A stretch of 64,000 nucleotides of DNA from Janibacter hoylei PVAS-1 (GCF_000297495.1 NZ_ALWX01000051.1:59164-123163); one strand, 5' to 3'. Shown: positions 1 to 9,098, numbered from the stretch's first letter. Numbers and translations are program-made. Notes: generated by a model not told the origin, from the letters alone.

Positions 1-2
1 CC

Positions 3-590
3 GACATCAAGGCGCACGTCTTCGAGCCGGTCATGGCCGCGCTCAAGGACTCCGGCGTCGAGCTCGACACGAGCAGCTACCGGACGCTGATCAACCCCAC
101 GGGCAAGTTCGTCATCGGCGGCCCCATGGGCGACGCCGGTCTGACCGGTCGCAAGATCATCGTCGACACCTACGGCGGCATGGCCCGCCACGGTGGCGGC
201 GCCTTCTCCGGCAAGGACCCGTCGAAGGTCGACCGCTCGGCCGCCTACGCCATGCGCTGGGTCGCCAAGAACGTCGTCGCCGCCGGCCTCGCCGGTCGCT
301 GCGAGGTCCAGGTCGCCTACGCGATCGGTGCGGCCCAGCCGGTCGGCCTCTACATCGAGACCTTCGGCACGGAGACGGTGCCGGTCGACAAGATCCAGGC
401 CGCGGTCAACTCCGTCTTCGACCTGCGTCCGCTCGCGATCGTCGAGGAGCTCGACCTGCTTCGCCCGATCTACGCGCCGACCGCCGCCTACGGCCACTTC
501 GGTCGCACCGAGGCCGCCGGCTACGACAACCCCTTCCCGTGGGAGCAGACGACCAAGGTCGAGGCCCTGCAGGCCGCTGCTCGAGCCTGA
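3..590 (+). CDS. metK: S-adenosylmethionine synthetase, C-terminal part
   Basis: Makes S-adenosylmethionine from ATP and methionine in the cytosol. Only the last 195 residues are in the window; the gene enters from the left edge. The family signature GGGAFSGKD lies near residue 65 of the visible part, after the conserved [11 protein letters not shown] and [17 protein letters not shown] segments of the active site. The reading frame is open from base 3 to a TGA. A strong hairpin follows 14 bases later, so transcription probably ends here. metK beside priA, fmt, rsmB and rpe is a common actinobacterial order. Nothing unusual is seen in the visible part. Confidence 0.97.
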   Translation, partial: DIKAHVFEPVMAALKDSGVELDTSSYRTLINPTGKFVIGGPMGDAGLTGRKIIVDTYGGMARHGGGAFSGKDPSKVDRSAAYAMRWVAKNVVAAGLAGRCEVQVAYAIGAAQPVGLYIETFGTETVPVDKIQAAVNSVFDLRPLAIVEELDLLRPIYAPTAAYGHFGRTEAAGYDNPFPWEQTTKVEALQAAARA

Positions 591-604
591 TCCACGGCCA
601 CCGG

Positions 605-635
605 CCGGGCGGGGTGTCGCTGACACCCCGCCCGG
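605..635 (+). terminator. Hairpin terminator after metK
   Basis: A perfect 14-bp stem (605-618 with 622-635) closes a 3-base loop. It is followed by a weakly T-rich run (TTAGGTTTGT). The same bases run into the priA -10 box, so terminator and next promoter are fused. Confidence 0.75.
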
Positions 636-636
636 T

Positions 637-642
637 TAGGTT
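637..642 (+). promoter_or_regulatory. -10 box of priA, probably leaderless
   Basis: TAGGTT lies 7 bases before the GTG start of priA at 650. With normal -10 to start-site spacing the mRNA would begin at or next to the start codon. No Shine-Dalgarno sequence is present. Confidence 0.5.
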
Positions 643-649
643 TGTCCGC

Positions 650-2623
650 GTGCGCGTCGCCCAGGTCCTCGTCGACTCGGGGCTGGTCCATCTCGACCGG
701 CCCTTCGAGTACCTCGTGCCCGAGGACCTCGACGAGACCGCCCAGCCCGGCGTGCGGGTCAAGGTCCGCTTCGCCGGTCGCGATCTGGCCGGCTACGTCG
801 TCGAGCGCAGCGACGTCGCCGAGCACACGGGGCGACTCGCCCCGATCCGCACCGTCGTCTCGCCGGAGCAGGTCCTCACCCCCGAGGTCCTCGAGCTGGC
901 CCGGCGGGTCTCCCGCCACCAGGCCGGCACGGTGATGGACGTGCTGCGGCTGGCCATCCCGCCGCGGCACGCCCGAGCCGAAAAGGCGCTGCCCCTCGAG
1001 CCGCTGGCGGACCCGCGCGACGAAGGGGGCATCCCCCCTTCGCCCGCAGAGGTGCCCGGGGTGTGGGCCGGCTACCGCGCCGGTGCGGCGTGGTGGTCAC
1101 GCGTCGCGACGGGGGAGTCACCGCGGGCGGCCTGGCTCGCCGCGCCCTCGCGGCCCACGGAGACCGACTGGCCCCGGGCCCTCGCCGAGGCCGCCCGTGC
1201 CGCCCTCCTGTCCGACCGGGGCGCGGTCCTGGTCGTTCCCGACCAGCGGGACGTCGCGCGCGTCGACGCGGCCCTGACGGAGGTGCTCGGACGCGACCAG
1301 CACGTCCGGCTGACCGCCGACCAGGGGCCGCAGGCGCGCTACACCTCGTGGCTCAAGGTGCTGCGCGGGCACGTCCGGGTCGTCGTCGGCACCCGTGCCG
1401 CTGCCTACGCCCCCGTGCGCGACCTCGGGCTCGTCGCGTGGTGGGACGACGGTGACGACCTCCACGAGGAGCCCCGGGCCCCGTACGCCCACGTCCGCGA
1501 CGTCCTGCTCACCCGGGCCGACGTCGAGGGCTGCGCCGTGCTCGGTGGTGGCCTCGCCATGTCCACCGACGTGGCGGCGCTCGTCGACGCCGGGCGGGTG
1601 CACCTCGTCGGTGGGTCGACCCCGCGACGCGAGGCGCCACGCGTCGTCGTCGCGGGAGAGGGCCTCGACGAGGAACGCGACGGGCCGGGAGCCCGGGCCC
1701 ACATCCCATCGTCGGCCCACCGCGCCGCCTCGGCCGGGCTGCAGCACGGGCCGGTGCTCCTGCAGGTGCCGCGCCGCGGCTACCTGCCCGCGATGTCGTG
1801 CGCGACCTGCCGGGCACCCGCACGGTGCCCCGAGTGCCGTGGACCGCTCGCCCTGCCCGCCCCCGACCAGGCGCCCCGGTGCGGGTGGTGCGGCAAGAGT
1901 GCACGCGGATTCGAGTGCCCGCACTGCGACGGCGACCGGCTGCGCGCCGGGATCATCGGTGCCCGGCGGACGGCGGAGGAGATCGGACGGTCCTTCCCCG
2001 GTACCCGGGTCATCACCTCGGGCGCGGGGGAGGTGCAGGAGGGGGTCGGCGCCGAGCCCGCCATCGTCGTCGCCACGCCGGGCGCGGAGCCCGTCGCCGA
2101 CGGGGGCTACACCGCGGTGCTGCTGCTCGACGCCTGGGCGAGCCTCGACCGACCCGACCTGCGGGCGGGGGAGGAGGCGGTGCGCCGCTGGATCACGGCC
2201 GCGGCACTGGCCCGCCCGTGGACCGACGGCGGGGTCGTCGTGCTCTGCGGGGCGCCGACGCACGCGACGATCCCAGCCGTCGAGGCCCTCGTGCGCTGGG
2301 ACCCCGAGTGGTTTGCGGCCCGCGAGATCGCCGAGCGGGTGGAGCTGTCGCTGCCGCCGACGACGTGGACCGCCGAGGTGGTGACCGACCGCCGCCGCAT
2401 CGAGCCGATCGAGCACGCGGTGCGTGCCGCAGCGCCTGCCGCCCAGCTGCTCGGCCCGCTGCCGGTCACCGGCTCCGAGGACCGGCGCCGGCTCGTTATC
2501 ACCGCGCCCTTCGCCGACGGGCCGCTCGTCGCTGCGGCCCTCAAGGACGTGCGCGCGGGGGAGAGCGCCCGCAAGGCGGACGAGCTGACGTCGGTCAAGG
2601 TCGGGCACCTCACCACAGGGTGA
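650..2623 (+). CDS. priA: PriA-like primosome protein N', helicase motifs degenerate
   Basis: Replication-restart protein of the PriA family, 657 residues. The N-terminal DNA-binding fold starts with RVAQVLVDSGLVHLDRPFEYLVP. A zinc-binding region at about residues 384-431 holds four CxxC-type pairs (CATC, CPEC, CGWC, CPHC). The helicase core is decayed: the place of the P-loop reads LAAPSRPTETDW, with no GxGKT, and the DEEH box is replaced by WWDDGDD. Loss of ATPase motifs is known in actinobacterial PriA, so it probably acts as a structural loader rather than a helicase. GTG 650 was chosen because homology begins there and a -10 box lies just upstream; the frame itself is open further back to 539. 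Confidence 0.93.
   Translation: MRVAQVLVDSGLVHLDRPFEYLVPEDLDETAQPGVRVKVRFAGRDLAGYVVERSDVAEHTGRLAPIRTVVSPEQVLTPEVLELARRVSRHQAGTVMDVLRLAIPPRHARAEKALPLEPLADPRDEGGIPPSPAEVPGVWAGYRAGAAWWSRVATGESPRAAWLAAPSRPTETDWPRALAEAARAALLSDRGAVLVVPDQRDVARVDAALTEVLGRDQHVRLTADQGPQARYTSWLKVLRGHVRVVVGTRAAAYAPVRDLGLVAWWDDGDDLHEEPRAPYAHVRDVLLTRADVEGCAVLGGGLAMSTDVAALVDAGRVHLVGGSTPRREAPRVVVAGEGLDEERDGPGARAHIPSSAHRAASAGLQHGPVLLQVPRRGYLPAMSCATCRAPARCPECRGPLALPAPDQAPRCGWCGKSARGFECPHCDGDRLRAGIIGARRTAEEIGRSFPGTRVITSGAGEVQEGVGAEPAIVVATPGAEPVADGGYTAVLLLDAWASLDRPDLRAGEEAVRRWITAAALARPWTDGGVVVLCGAPTHATIPAVEALVRWDPEWFAAREIAERVELSLPPTTWTAEVVTDRRRIEPIEHAVRAAAPAAQLLGPLPVTGSEDRRRLVITAPFADGPLVAAALKDVRAGESARKADELTSVKVGHLTTG
1021..1042 (+). 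repeat. Terminator-like CGAAGGGGG palindrome inside priA
   Basis: CGAAGGGGG (1021-1029), a CAT loop, and CCCCCCTTCG form a 9-bp perfect hairpin within the priA frame. The outer stem is the same word found in the intergenic terminators at 24927, 47091 and 62106. Confidence 0.6.
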
Positions 2624-2656
2624 GCCGGGCGACGTGGACGGGCGCGACCGGGCATC

Positions 2657-2662
2657 TAGACT
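2657..2662 (+). promoter_or_regulatory. -10 box of fmt, probably leaderless
   Basis: TAGACT sits 7 bases before the fmt GTG start at 2670. A GTGGAC hexamer at 2634-2639, 17 bases further up, could serve as -35. Confidence 0.5.
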
Positions 2663-2669
2663 GCCCCGG

Positions 2670-3603
2670 GTGCGACTGATCTTTGCCGGGACCCCCCGAG
2701 GTCGCCGTCCCCTCTCTCCGTGCCCTGCTCGACTCCGACCACGAGGTCGTCGCCGTCGTCACCCGGCCCGATGCCCGGGTCGGACGGGGCCGGCGCCTCG
2801 AGCCCTCCCCGGTCCGAGTCGTCGCCGAGGAGGCCGGCCTCGAGGTGCTCACGCCGACCAGGCCGACCGACGAGGACTTCGTCGCCCGGCTCACCGAGCT
2901 CGCGCCCGACTGCTGCCCGGTCGTCGCCTACGGTGCGCTGCTGCCCGCCGAGGTCCTCGACATCCCGAGGCACGGCTGGGTCAACCTCCACTTCTCGCTG
3001 CTGCCCGCATGGCGTGGCGCGGCCCCCGCGCAGCGCGCCCTCATCGCCGGCGACGAGATCACCGGGGCCAGCACCTTCCTCATCGAGGCCGGCCTCGACA
3101 CCGGCCCGGTCTTCGGCACGATGACCGAGCGGATCCGCCCCGACGACACCTCCGGGACCCTCCTCGACCGGCTCGCCGACGCCGGCGCAGCCCTGCTCGT
3201 CGCGACGATGGACGGCATCGCCTCCGGCGACCTCGAGCCGCAGACGCAGTCGGGCGACGGCATCAGCCACGCGGCGAAGCTCACCGTGGACGACGCCCGG
3301 ATCGACTTCACCCACCCGGCTCTGGCCGTCGACCGGCTCGTGCGCGGCTGCACGCCGGCACCGGGGGCCTGGACGACCTTCCGCGGGGAGCGGCTCAAGG
3401 TCGGACCCGTGACGGTCACCGACGAGAGCCTGCCCGCCGGCACCATCGAGGCACGCAAGCGCGAGGTCCTCGTGGGGACCGCCGACCGGGCGGTCCGGCT
3501 CGGCGAGGTGACACCCCTGGGCAAGAAGCCCATGCCGGCGGCCGACTGGGCCCGCGGGGTACGGATCGACGACGGCGAGCGCCTCGGGGAGGAGTCGGCA
3601 TGA
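2670..3603 (+). CDS. fmt: Methionyl-tRNA formyltransferase, frameshifted as read
   Basis: Formylates the initiator Met-tRNA with 10-formyl-THF. The start RLIFAGTP is in one frame (GTG 2670) and [18 protein letters not shown] in the next; the break is a run of six C at 2692-2697 where five would restore GTP-EVAV. Corrected length is 310 residues, normal for the family. Catalytic region: [15 protein letters not shown] (Asn, His) and GLDTGPV (Asp). A C-terminal domain follows. The stop overlaps the rsmB start (ATGA). Because formylation is nearly universal and the rest is intact, an assembly indel is more likely than a true pseudogene. Without correction only a fragment from an internal ATG at 2683 would be called. 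Confidence 0.92.
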
Positions 3604-5114
3604 GCGAGCGACGAGACGGCGGGCGCGAGCAGCGCGGCCAAGGTGGCCACCGCGGGCCCCGCCAGAAGTCCCGGACCGCACCCTCGGCACGCTCCCGTCA
3701 GGGCGACCTGCCGCGCAGCACCGCCCTGGGTGTCCTGCGGGCCGTCTCCCACGACGGTGCCTACGCCAACCTCGAGCTGCCCCGGGCGCTGCGGCGAGCG
3801 CGCCTGAGTGGTCGCGACGCCGGCTTCGCCACCGAGCTCACGTACGGCACCCTGCGGATGCAGGGGCTCTACGACGCGATCATCGCCGAGGCGGCGCAGC
3901 GCCCGGTCGACAAGCTCGACGGGGGAGTCCTCGACGTGCTGCGCATGGGCGCCCACCAGGTGCTCGGCATGCGGGTGCCCGAGCACGCCGCTGCCGACCA
4001 GTCGGTGGCGCTGGCCCGATCGGTCGCCGGTCAGGGGGCCGCCGGTCTCGTCAACGCCGTCATGCGGCGCATCGGCGAGCGCAGCCGCGACGAGTGGCTC
4101 GAGGTCGTCGTCCCGGCCGAGCCGGTCGCCGAGCGGTTGGCCATCGCCCAGTCGCACCCCGTGTGGGTCGTCAAGGCGCTGCGGCAGGCCCTCATCGGTC
4201 ACGGGGTGACGACGCCCGACGGCGCGGACGCCGAGGTCGAGGAGCTGCTCGCCGCGCACAACGTGCCGGCCGACGTGTCGCTCGTCGCCCGCCCCGGACT
4301 CGCCGAGGTCGACGAGCTGCTCGCCGCAGGTGCGCAGCCCGCGCGGTGGTCCCCCTTCGCCGCAGAGCTGGAGTCCGGCGCGCCCGGTGATCTCGACGCC
4401 GTCCGCGAGGGCCGCGCGGCCGTCCAGGACGAAGGGAGCCAGCTGCTCGCCCTGGCCCTGGCTGCCGCGCCGGTCACCCCGCGCGACGACGGCGCACCGG
4501 AGCGGTGGCTCGACCTGTGCGCCGGCCCCGGCGGCAAGGCCGGCCTGCTCGCCGCCCTCGCGCTGCGTCAGGGAGCCGACCTCGTCGCCAACGAGGTGAG
4601 CGAGCACCGCACCGAGCTGGTGCGGCAGAGCCTGCGCCCGGCGCTCGCCGCTGCCGGTGGGGCCGGCCGCGAGATCGTCGTGCGGACCGGTGACGGGCGT
4701 GAGGTCGGCACCGACGAGCCCGAGACCTACGACCGGGTGCTCGTCGACGCCCCGTGCACCGGCCTGGGGGCGCTGCGCCGCCGGCCCGAGGCCAGGTGGC
4801 GCCGTCAGCCCGGTGACCTCGCCGGGCTGGGTCCGCTCCAGAGGGACCTCCTGCGTGCCGGCATCGAGGCGACCCGTCCCGGCGGCGTCATCGCCTACGC
4901 GACGTGCAGCCCGCACCTGTCGGAGACGACCTTCGTCGTCCGCGACGTGCTCAAGAAGCGCGACGACGTCGAGGTGCTCGACGCCCGGGAGCTGCTCGCC
5001 GGCACGGCGCGTGCCGAGCTGACCGGCCTCGGCGACGGCCCGCACGCGCAGCTGTGGCCGCACGTGCACGGCACCGACGGCATGTTCCTCGCGATGCTGC
5101 GCAAGCGGGCCTGA
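3600..5114 (+). CDS. rsmB: 16S rRNA m5C967 methyltransferase (RsmB/Fmu)
   Basis: Methylates C5 of a cytosine in 16S rRNA using SAM. 504 residues: a basic, low-complexity N-terminus (about 35 residues), an RNA-binding NusB-like domain, then the Rossmann methyltransferase domain. The SAM motif [11 protein letters not shown] is near residue 305. The two catalytic cysteines are in DAPCTG and ATCSPH. The ATG start overlaps the fmt stop by 4 bases, so it is translationally coupled to fmt. A VOC-family gene starts 2 bases after its stop. Confidence 0.95.
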   Translation: MSERRDGGREQRGQGGHRGPRQKSRTAPSARSRQGDLPRSTALGVLRAVSHDGAYANLELPRALRRARLSGRDAGFATELTYGTLRMQGLYDAIIAEAAQRPVDKLDGGVLDVLRMGAHQVLGMRVPEHAAADQSVALARSVAGQGAAGLVNAVMRRIGERSRDEWLEVVVPAEPVAERLAIAQSHPVWVVKALRQALIGHGVTTPDGADAEVEELLAAHNVPADVSLVARPGLAEVDELLAAGAQPARWSPFAAELESGAPGDLDAVREGRAAVQDEGSQLLALALAAAPVTPRDDGAPERWLDLCAGPGGKAGLLAALALRQGADLVANEVSEHRTELVRQSLRPALAAAGGAGREIVVRTGDGREVGTDEPETYDRVLVDAPCTGLGALRRRPEARWRRQPGDLAGLGPLQRDLLRAGIEATRPGGVIAYATCSPHLSETTFVVRDVLKKRDDVEVLDARELLAGTARAELTGLGDGPHAQLWPHVHGTDGMFLAMLRKRA

Positions 5115-5115
5115 C

Positions 5116-5499
5116 GTGCGCGTCCTCGTCACCGGTCTCCACGTCACCGACGTCCGGCGGGCCCACGCCTTCTACACGCAGGTGCTCGGGCTGCGCGAGG
5201 TCCTCGTCGTGCCCGCGCACGACCTGTGCATCCTCGGCCCGAGCAGCGGGTGGGAGATGGGTGCGCAGATCAACCTCGAGCCGATCGAGGACGACGCGAC
5301 CCGGGCCTGGTCCGAGCACCAGCTGCGCGCCGGGCTCGCCGCGCTCATGCTCGCCGTCGACGACGTCGAGCGCGAGTACCACCGGCTGCGTGACCGTGGC
5401 GACGTCGTCGTCCGCGAAGAGCTGACCCAGGACGTCATCGGACTGCACTTCCAGATCGAGGACGGCGTCGGCAACATCCTGTCCATCCACCAGGCCTGA
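5116..5499 (+). CDS. VOC-family (glyoxalase/bleomycin-resistance fold) protein
   Basis: Small cytosolic protein, 127 residues, with one VOC module made of two beta-alpha-beta-beta-beta halves. The first half begins VTGLHVTDVRRAHAFYTQVLG and the second LAALMLAVDDVEREYHRLRDRG. The end, LHFQIEDGVGNILSIHQ, resembles the metal-binding strand of the family. The substrate cannot be told from sequence. It begins with GTG 2 bases after rsmB and lies 21 bases before rpe, so it is probably one operon with them. Confidence 0.85.
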   Translation: MRVLVTGLHVTDVRRAHAFYTQVLGLREVLVVPAHDLCILGPSSGWEMGAQINLEPIEDDATRAWSEHQLRAGLAALMLAVDDVEREYHRLRDRGDVVVREELTQDVIGLHFQIEDGVGNILSIHQA

Positions 5500-5520
5500 C
5501 CCACCACCACGAGGACCCCC

Positions 5521-6177
5521 GTGCAGATCTCCCCGAGCATCCTGTCCGCAGACTTCGCCAACCTCGAGTCCGAGCTGGGCGCGATCGGCAACGCCGACTG
5601 GGCGCACGTCGACGTCATGGACGCCCACTTCGTCCCCAACCTCACCCTCGGCCTGCCGATCGTCGAGTCGCTGCTCAAGGTGAGCCCGATCCCGATCGAC
5701 TGCCACCTGATGATCGAGGACCCCGACCGGTGGGCCCCGCCGTACGCCGAGGCCGGTGCCCAGAGCGTCACCTTCCACATCGAGGCCGCCGCGGACCCGG
5801 TGACGCTCGCCCGCGACATCCGAGCCCAGGGGGCGCGTGCGTCGATGGCGATCAAGCCGGGGACCCCCTTCGCGCCCTACGAGGAACTGCTGCCCGAGCT
5901 CGACATGGTGCTCGTCATGACCGTCGAGCCGGGTTTCGGCGGGCAGTCCTTCATGGCCGACCAGATGCCCAAGGTCGCGCAGGTGCGTGAGGCCGTGCGC
6001 AGGCACGGCGGCGACATCTGGGTGCAGGTCGACGGGGGCGTCTCGGCGAAGACCATCGAGCAGTGCGCCGAGGCGGGTGCCGACGTCTTCGTCGCGGGGT
6101 CGGCCGTCTACGGCGCCGAGTCGGCCGCCGCCGCCGTCGACGAGCTGCGCGAGCTCGCCCGGGGGCACCAGCACTGA
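5521..6177 (+). CDS. rpe: Ribulose-phosphate 3-epimerase
   Basis: Interconverts ribulose-5-phosphate and xylulose-5-phosphate in the pentose phosphate pathway. 218 residues, a complete TIM barrel. Metal and catalytic residues are visible in [12 protein letters not shown] (Asp, His), [10 protein letters not shown] (His) and [11 protein letters not shown] (Asp). The phosphate-binding loop is VAGSAVYG near the C-terminus. GTG start with a weak GAGGA upstream. It is the last gene of the fmt-rsmB-VOC-rpe run and is followed by about 500 bases without a clear gene. Confidence 0.97.
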   Translation: MQISPSILSADFANLESELGAIGNADWAHVDVMDAHFVPNLTLGLPIVESLLKVSPIPIDCHLMIEDPDRWAPPYAEAGAQSVTFHIEAAADPVTLARDIRAQGARASMAIKPGTPFAPYEELLPELDMVLVMTVEPGFGGQSFMADQMPKVAQVREAVRRHGGDIWVQVDGGVSAKTIEQCAEAGADVFVAGSAVYGAESAAAAVDELRELARGHQH

Positions 6178-6427
6178 CCTGGTGTCCGGCCCGCAACCGT
6201 CACTCGGGTGGTGGAGCGGACGGCGGTGGACGGGCAGGGCTCTGCGCAGTTGGGAGCGTCGGTGCCACCTGGTCCCCCTCCTCCGGGCAACCAGGCGGCA
6301 CCACTGCCGTCGGGTGACATCAACGCCACCACCTCCCGTCGAGACGCTGTGGCCGCGGGCGAGTCAGCGCCTCCGAAGCCCTGCGGCGCGAGATTGCCAG
6401 CGGCCGCGCTCGGCGAAGAGCTCGTCG
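6178..6427. other. Non-coding stretch, nothing recognised
   Basis: Between rpe and the FMN riboswitch I see no convincing gene, terminator hairpin or repeat. The open frames here have no recognisable protein character. Confidence 0.5.
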
Positions 6428-6605
6428 CTATACGGCGTGGATCTCGACGCAGATGCCCGTGGCCACGTCGAGCGCGACGTCGTGAGCCTGCGGGTACCCG
6501 CGCTCCGGGACGAAGGAGGACCCCTCCTCGTCGTACTCCAGCCGGTCGGCGACCTCGTTGTCGAGCAGCGCACAGCAGCTGCACCGCGTCCGCGACCGCC
6601 CGCAT
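6428..6605 (-). pseudogene. Possible small decayed or frameshifted ORF, unknown
   Basis: On the minus strand an ATG at 6605 opens a short frame (MRAVADAVQLLC). A protein-like, acidic tail lies in a second frame (LLDNEVADRLEYDEEG, then GYPQAHDVALDV) and ends at 6428. One extra base near 6567 would join them into a peptide of about 58 residues. The tail's composition is unlike a random GC-rich shadow frame. Function unknown; it could be a gene remnant, or intact with a sequencing gap. Confidence 0.3.
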
Positions 6606-6686
6606 GAGGTGCGGCCGGCGGATCCGTGGCCCGACTCACGCGGCCACCGAATTGCCGAGCGGTGGGCTCCCTTCGCACAATGGTCG

Positions 6687-6820
6687 TGCACGTGCCACGT
6701 GACGCGGTGAAAATCCGCACCGGCGGTGAGAGCCCGCGACCCGACTGCTCCGGCAGGCGGTGAACTCCGGTCAAGAACCCCGGGGCCGACGGTGACAGTC
6801 CGGACGAGAGCGGCGCGTGC
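6687..6820 (+). promoter_or_regulatory. FMN riboswitch (RFN element)
   Basis: Carries the RFN landmarks in order: GCGGTGAAAATCCGC (P2 arm), ACCGGCGGTGAGAGCCCGCGACC, a variable arm, GGCGGTGAACTCCGGTCAAG, and GCCGACGGTGACAGTCCGGAC. The closing helix P1 can form from 6687-6695 (GCACGTGCC) with 6812-6820 (GGCGCGTGC). P1 ends only 14 bases before the ATG of the downstream riboflavin-transporter gene and contains an in-frame GTG, which suggests control of translation initiation by FMN. Confidence 0.88.
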
Positions 6821-6834
6821 GGATCGGATCACCC

Positions 6835-7530
6835 ATGTCCATCATCGAATGGATCTACGCGGCCGGCGTCGACATCGCCGACTACCGGCTCTCCCTCATG
6901 GAGGTCATCGGCATCGGCTTCGGCCTGGCCTCCGCCGTCGGGGGGATGCTCCGCAAGGTGTGGGCCTGGCCCATCGGGATCGTCGGCAACGTCATCCTCT
7001 TCTTCGTCTACATCGGCATCACGATGGGAGTCGACGACAAGGCGCCCCCTCTTCGGGCAGTCGGCCCGGCAGATCTTCTTCATCATCACCTCGCTCTACG
7101 GGTGGTGGCGCTGGCGGCAGGTCAAGCGCGAGCAGCACACGGGTGACGCCCACGCGATCACCCCCCCGCTGGGGCCACCTGGGGCGAGCGCGCGGGGCTC
7201 GTGGTCACCATGGTGCTCGGCGTGGCCGTCGCCCAGCAGGTCTTCACGATGCTCGGTGCCGGTTGGCCCGCCCCGCGCTGGTACCACGTCGCGGACGCCT
7301 GGATCTTCATGGGCTCCCTGCTCGCGACCTACGCCATGGCGCGCGGCTGGAACGAGTTCTGGCTCATCTGGATCGGGGTCGACCTCGTCGGCGTGCCCCT
7401 GCTGTGGCACAGCGGCTACCTGCCGACGGCGGTGCTCTACGCCGTGTACGCCGCCTTCGTCCTCTACGGCTTCGTCGTGTGGCTGCGCGCCTCGCGCAGC
7501 GAGCGTCCGGACGCTGAACCCGCGACCTAG
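6835..7530 (+). CDS. ribM: PnuC-type riboflavin transporter RibM/PnuX, frameshifted as read
   Basis: Membrane protein of the PnuC/PnuX family. The FMN riboswitch in front makes riboflavin the likely substrate rather than nicotinamide riboside. Reading starts [21 protein letters not shown] and is hydrophobic throughout, with the [17 protein letters not shown] and [27 protein letters not shown] segments of the family. The frame breaks at a C5 run (7045-7049; four C gives DDKAPLFGQS) and again at about 7161-7175, where a C7 run and G4 run need a net change of two bases. Corrected length is about 230 residues. Start could be ATG 6835 or GTG 6817 inside the riboswitch. Two breaks in one non-essential gene leave a true pseudogene possible. 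Confidence 0.82.
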
Positions 7531-7548
7531 CTGCGGCCTGCGGCGAAC

Positions 7549-7554
7549 TAGGCT
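7549..7554 (+). promoter_or_regulatory. -10 box of hisE, probably leaderless
   Basis: TAGGCT is 8 bases before the GTG start of hisE, and no ribosome-binding site is visible. Confidence 0.5.
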
Positions 7555-7562
7555 GGTCTCCC

Positions 7563-7826
7563 GTGAAGACCTTCGAGACCCTCTTCGACGAACTCTCCCG
7601 CAAGGCCGCCGAGCGGCCCGCGGGCTCGGGCACCGTGGCGCAGCTCGATGCCGGGACCCATGCGATCGGCAAGAAGATCGTCGAGGAGGCCGCCGAGGTG
7701 TGGATGGCCGCCGAGTACGAGAGCAAGGAGGAGCTGGCCGAGGAGATCAGTCAGCTGCTCTACCACCTGCAGGTGCTCATGATCGACGGCGGGCTCACCG
7801 TCGACGACGTCTACACCCACCTCTGA
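7563..7826 (+). CDS. hisE: Phosphoribosyl-ATP pyrophosphatase
   Basis: Second step of histidine synthesis: hydrolyses PR-ATP to PR-AMP and pyrophosphate. 87 residues, an all-alpha MazG-like fold. The metal-binding EEAAEV motif is followed by the second acidic helix [17 protein letters not shown]. Separate from hisI, as usual in actinobacteria. GTG start directly after a TAGGCT -10 box. hisG begins 10 bases after its stop, so the two form an operon. Confidence 0.96.
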   Translation: MKTFETLFDELSRKAAERPAGSGTVAQLDAGTHAIGKKIVEEAAEVWMAAEYESKEELAEEISQLLYHLQVLMIDGGLTVDDVYTHL

Positions 7827-7836
7827 GAGGACCGCT

Positions 7837-8676
7837 GTGCGCATCGCCGTGCCCAACAAGGGCTCCCTGTCCGAACCTGCCGTCGAGATGCTCCGCGAGG
7901 CGGGCTACCGGGTCCGCCGCGACATCAAGGAGCTCATCGTCGCCGACCCGGACAACGACGTCGAGTTCTTCTACCTGCGCCCCCGCGACGTCGCGCTCTA
8001 CGTCGGCAAGGGCCAGGTCGACGCCGGCATCACCGGCCGCGACCTGCTGCTCGACTCCGGCTCGACCGCGACCGAGGTCATGGGTCTGGGCTTCGGTGGC
8101 TCGACCTTCCGTTTCGCCGGGCGCCCCGGCGAGGCGAGCGGAGCCGCCGACCTCGGCGGCCGTCGGGTCGCCACGTCCTATGCCGGCCTCGTGCGTGACC
8201 ACCTCGCGGCGCAGGGGATCACCGCGGACGTCGTGCGCCTGGACGGCGCCGTCGAGACCGCGATCACCCTCGGGGTCGCCGATGCCATCGCCGACGTCGT
8301 CGAGACCGGGACGACCCTGCGGCAGCAGGGCCTGGAGGTCTTCGGCGAACCGATCCTGCGCAGCGAGGCCGTGCTCATCCGCCGCAGCGACGCCAGCGAG
8401 TCGGGCATCGACGTCCTCCACCGCCGCCTGACCGGAGTCGTCACCGCCCGTGAGTACGTGCTCCTCGACTACGACTGCCCGGCCGAGCTCGTCGAGCAGG
8501 CGGTCCAGCTGACCCCCGGTCTCGAGTCGCCGACGGTCAGCACCCTGCACGACGAGCGGTGGTGCGCCGTGCGCTCGATGGTCCCGCGCGGGCGGACCAA
8601 CCGGATCATGGACGAGCTCTACGACCTCGGCGCCCGCGCCATCCTCGTCACCGAGATCAGCGCGTGCCGGCTGTGA
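7837..8676 (+). CDS. hisG: ATP phosphoribosyltransferase, long form
   Basis: First, feedback-controlled step of histidine synthesis (ATP + PRPP). 279 residues, the long HisG with a C-terminal ACT-like regulatory domain (about residues 200-279), so it does not need HisZ. Typical start RIAVPNKGSLSEPAVEML. The phosphoribosyl site contains DAGITGRDLLLDSG and the PRPP-loop region DAIADVVETGTTLRQQGL. GTG start preceded by GAGAGGA. The stop overlaps the GTG of the next gene. Confidence 0.96.
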   Translation: MRIAVPNKGSLSEPAVEMLREAGYRVRRDIKELIVADPDNDVEFFYLRPRDVALYVGKGQVDAGITGRDLLLDSGSTATEVMGLGFGGSTFRFAGRPGEASGAADLGGRRVATSYAGLVRDHLAAQGITADVVRLDGAVETAITLGVADAIADVVETGTTLRQQGLEVFGEPILRSEAVLIRRSDASESGIDVLHRRLTGVVTAREYVLLDYDCPAELVEQAVQLTPGLESPTVSTLHDERWCAVRSMVPRGRTNRIMDELYDLGARAILVTEISACRL

Positions 8677-9098
8677 CCGCGCCCGACCGCGCCACCGCCG
8701 CCGCCTTCAGGCCCAGCCGTGGGCGGGTCGTCTCGGCCGTCATCGGCGTCGTGACACTCGTCGGGGCCATCGCCCTGGCGGCGTCGCTGCCGGAGCGCTT
8801 CGGGATCATGGACCGGCTGACCTGCGCGGGCATCGGGGTCGCGGTGGCGGTCTTCATGAGTCGCTTCGCGACGATCCACGCCCGCCCGACCGCCGAGGGT
8901 CTGTACGTCCGCAACCTCGGCCCGGGGGAGCTCGTCCCCTGGGAGTCCATGACCGCGGTCCGCTTCTCGCAGGGGATGCCGTGGCCGCGCATCGACCTCG
9001 GTGACGATCTCGACGTCGCCGTCATGGCGATCCAACGCTCCGACGGGCCGCAGTCCGTCGACGAGGCCCAGCGGCTGGCCGACCTCATCGGTCGCTGA
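8673..9098 (+). CDS. PH-domain (bPH2-like) membrane protein
   Basis: 141 residues. Two hydrophobic helices (about residues 18-40 and 50-65) are followed by a PH-like beta domain (LYVRNLGPGELVPWESMTAVRFS). This layout matches small actinobacterial PH-domain proteins often found next to hisG. GTG overlaps the hisG stop (GTGA); another GTG at 8664 is possible. Its last 14 bases overlap the convergent kinase gene. Role unknown. Confidence 0.75.
   Translation: MTAPDRATAAAFRPSRGRVVSAVIGVVTLVGAIALAASLPERFGIMDRLTCAGIGVAVAVFMSRFATIHARPTAEGLYVRNLGPGELVPWESMTAVRFSQGMPWPRIDLGDDLDVAVMAIQRSDGPQSVDEAQRLADLIGR

Noticed and set aside
605..640. SAM riboswitch near metK
   Set aside because: The structured element is downstream of metK, is a simple hairpin, and lacks SAM riboswitch core motifs.
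2692..2697. Programmed ribosomal frameshifting at the fmt C6 run
   Set aside because: The same run type breaks unrelated genes, and no stimulatory hairpin or shared context is seen; simple indel error is more likely.
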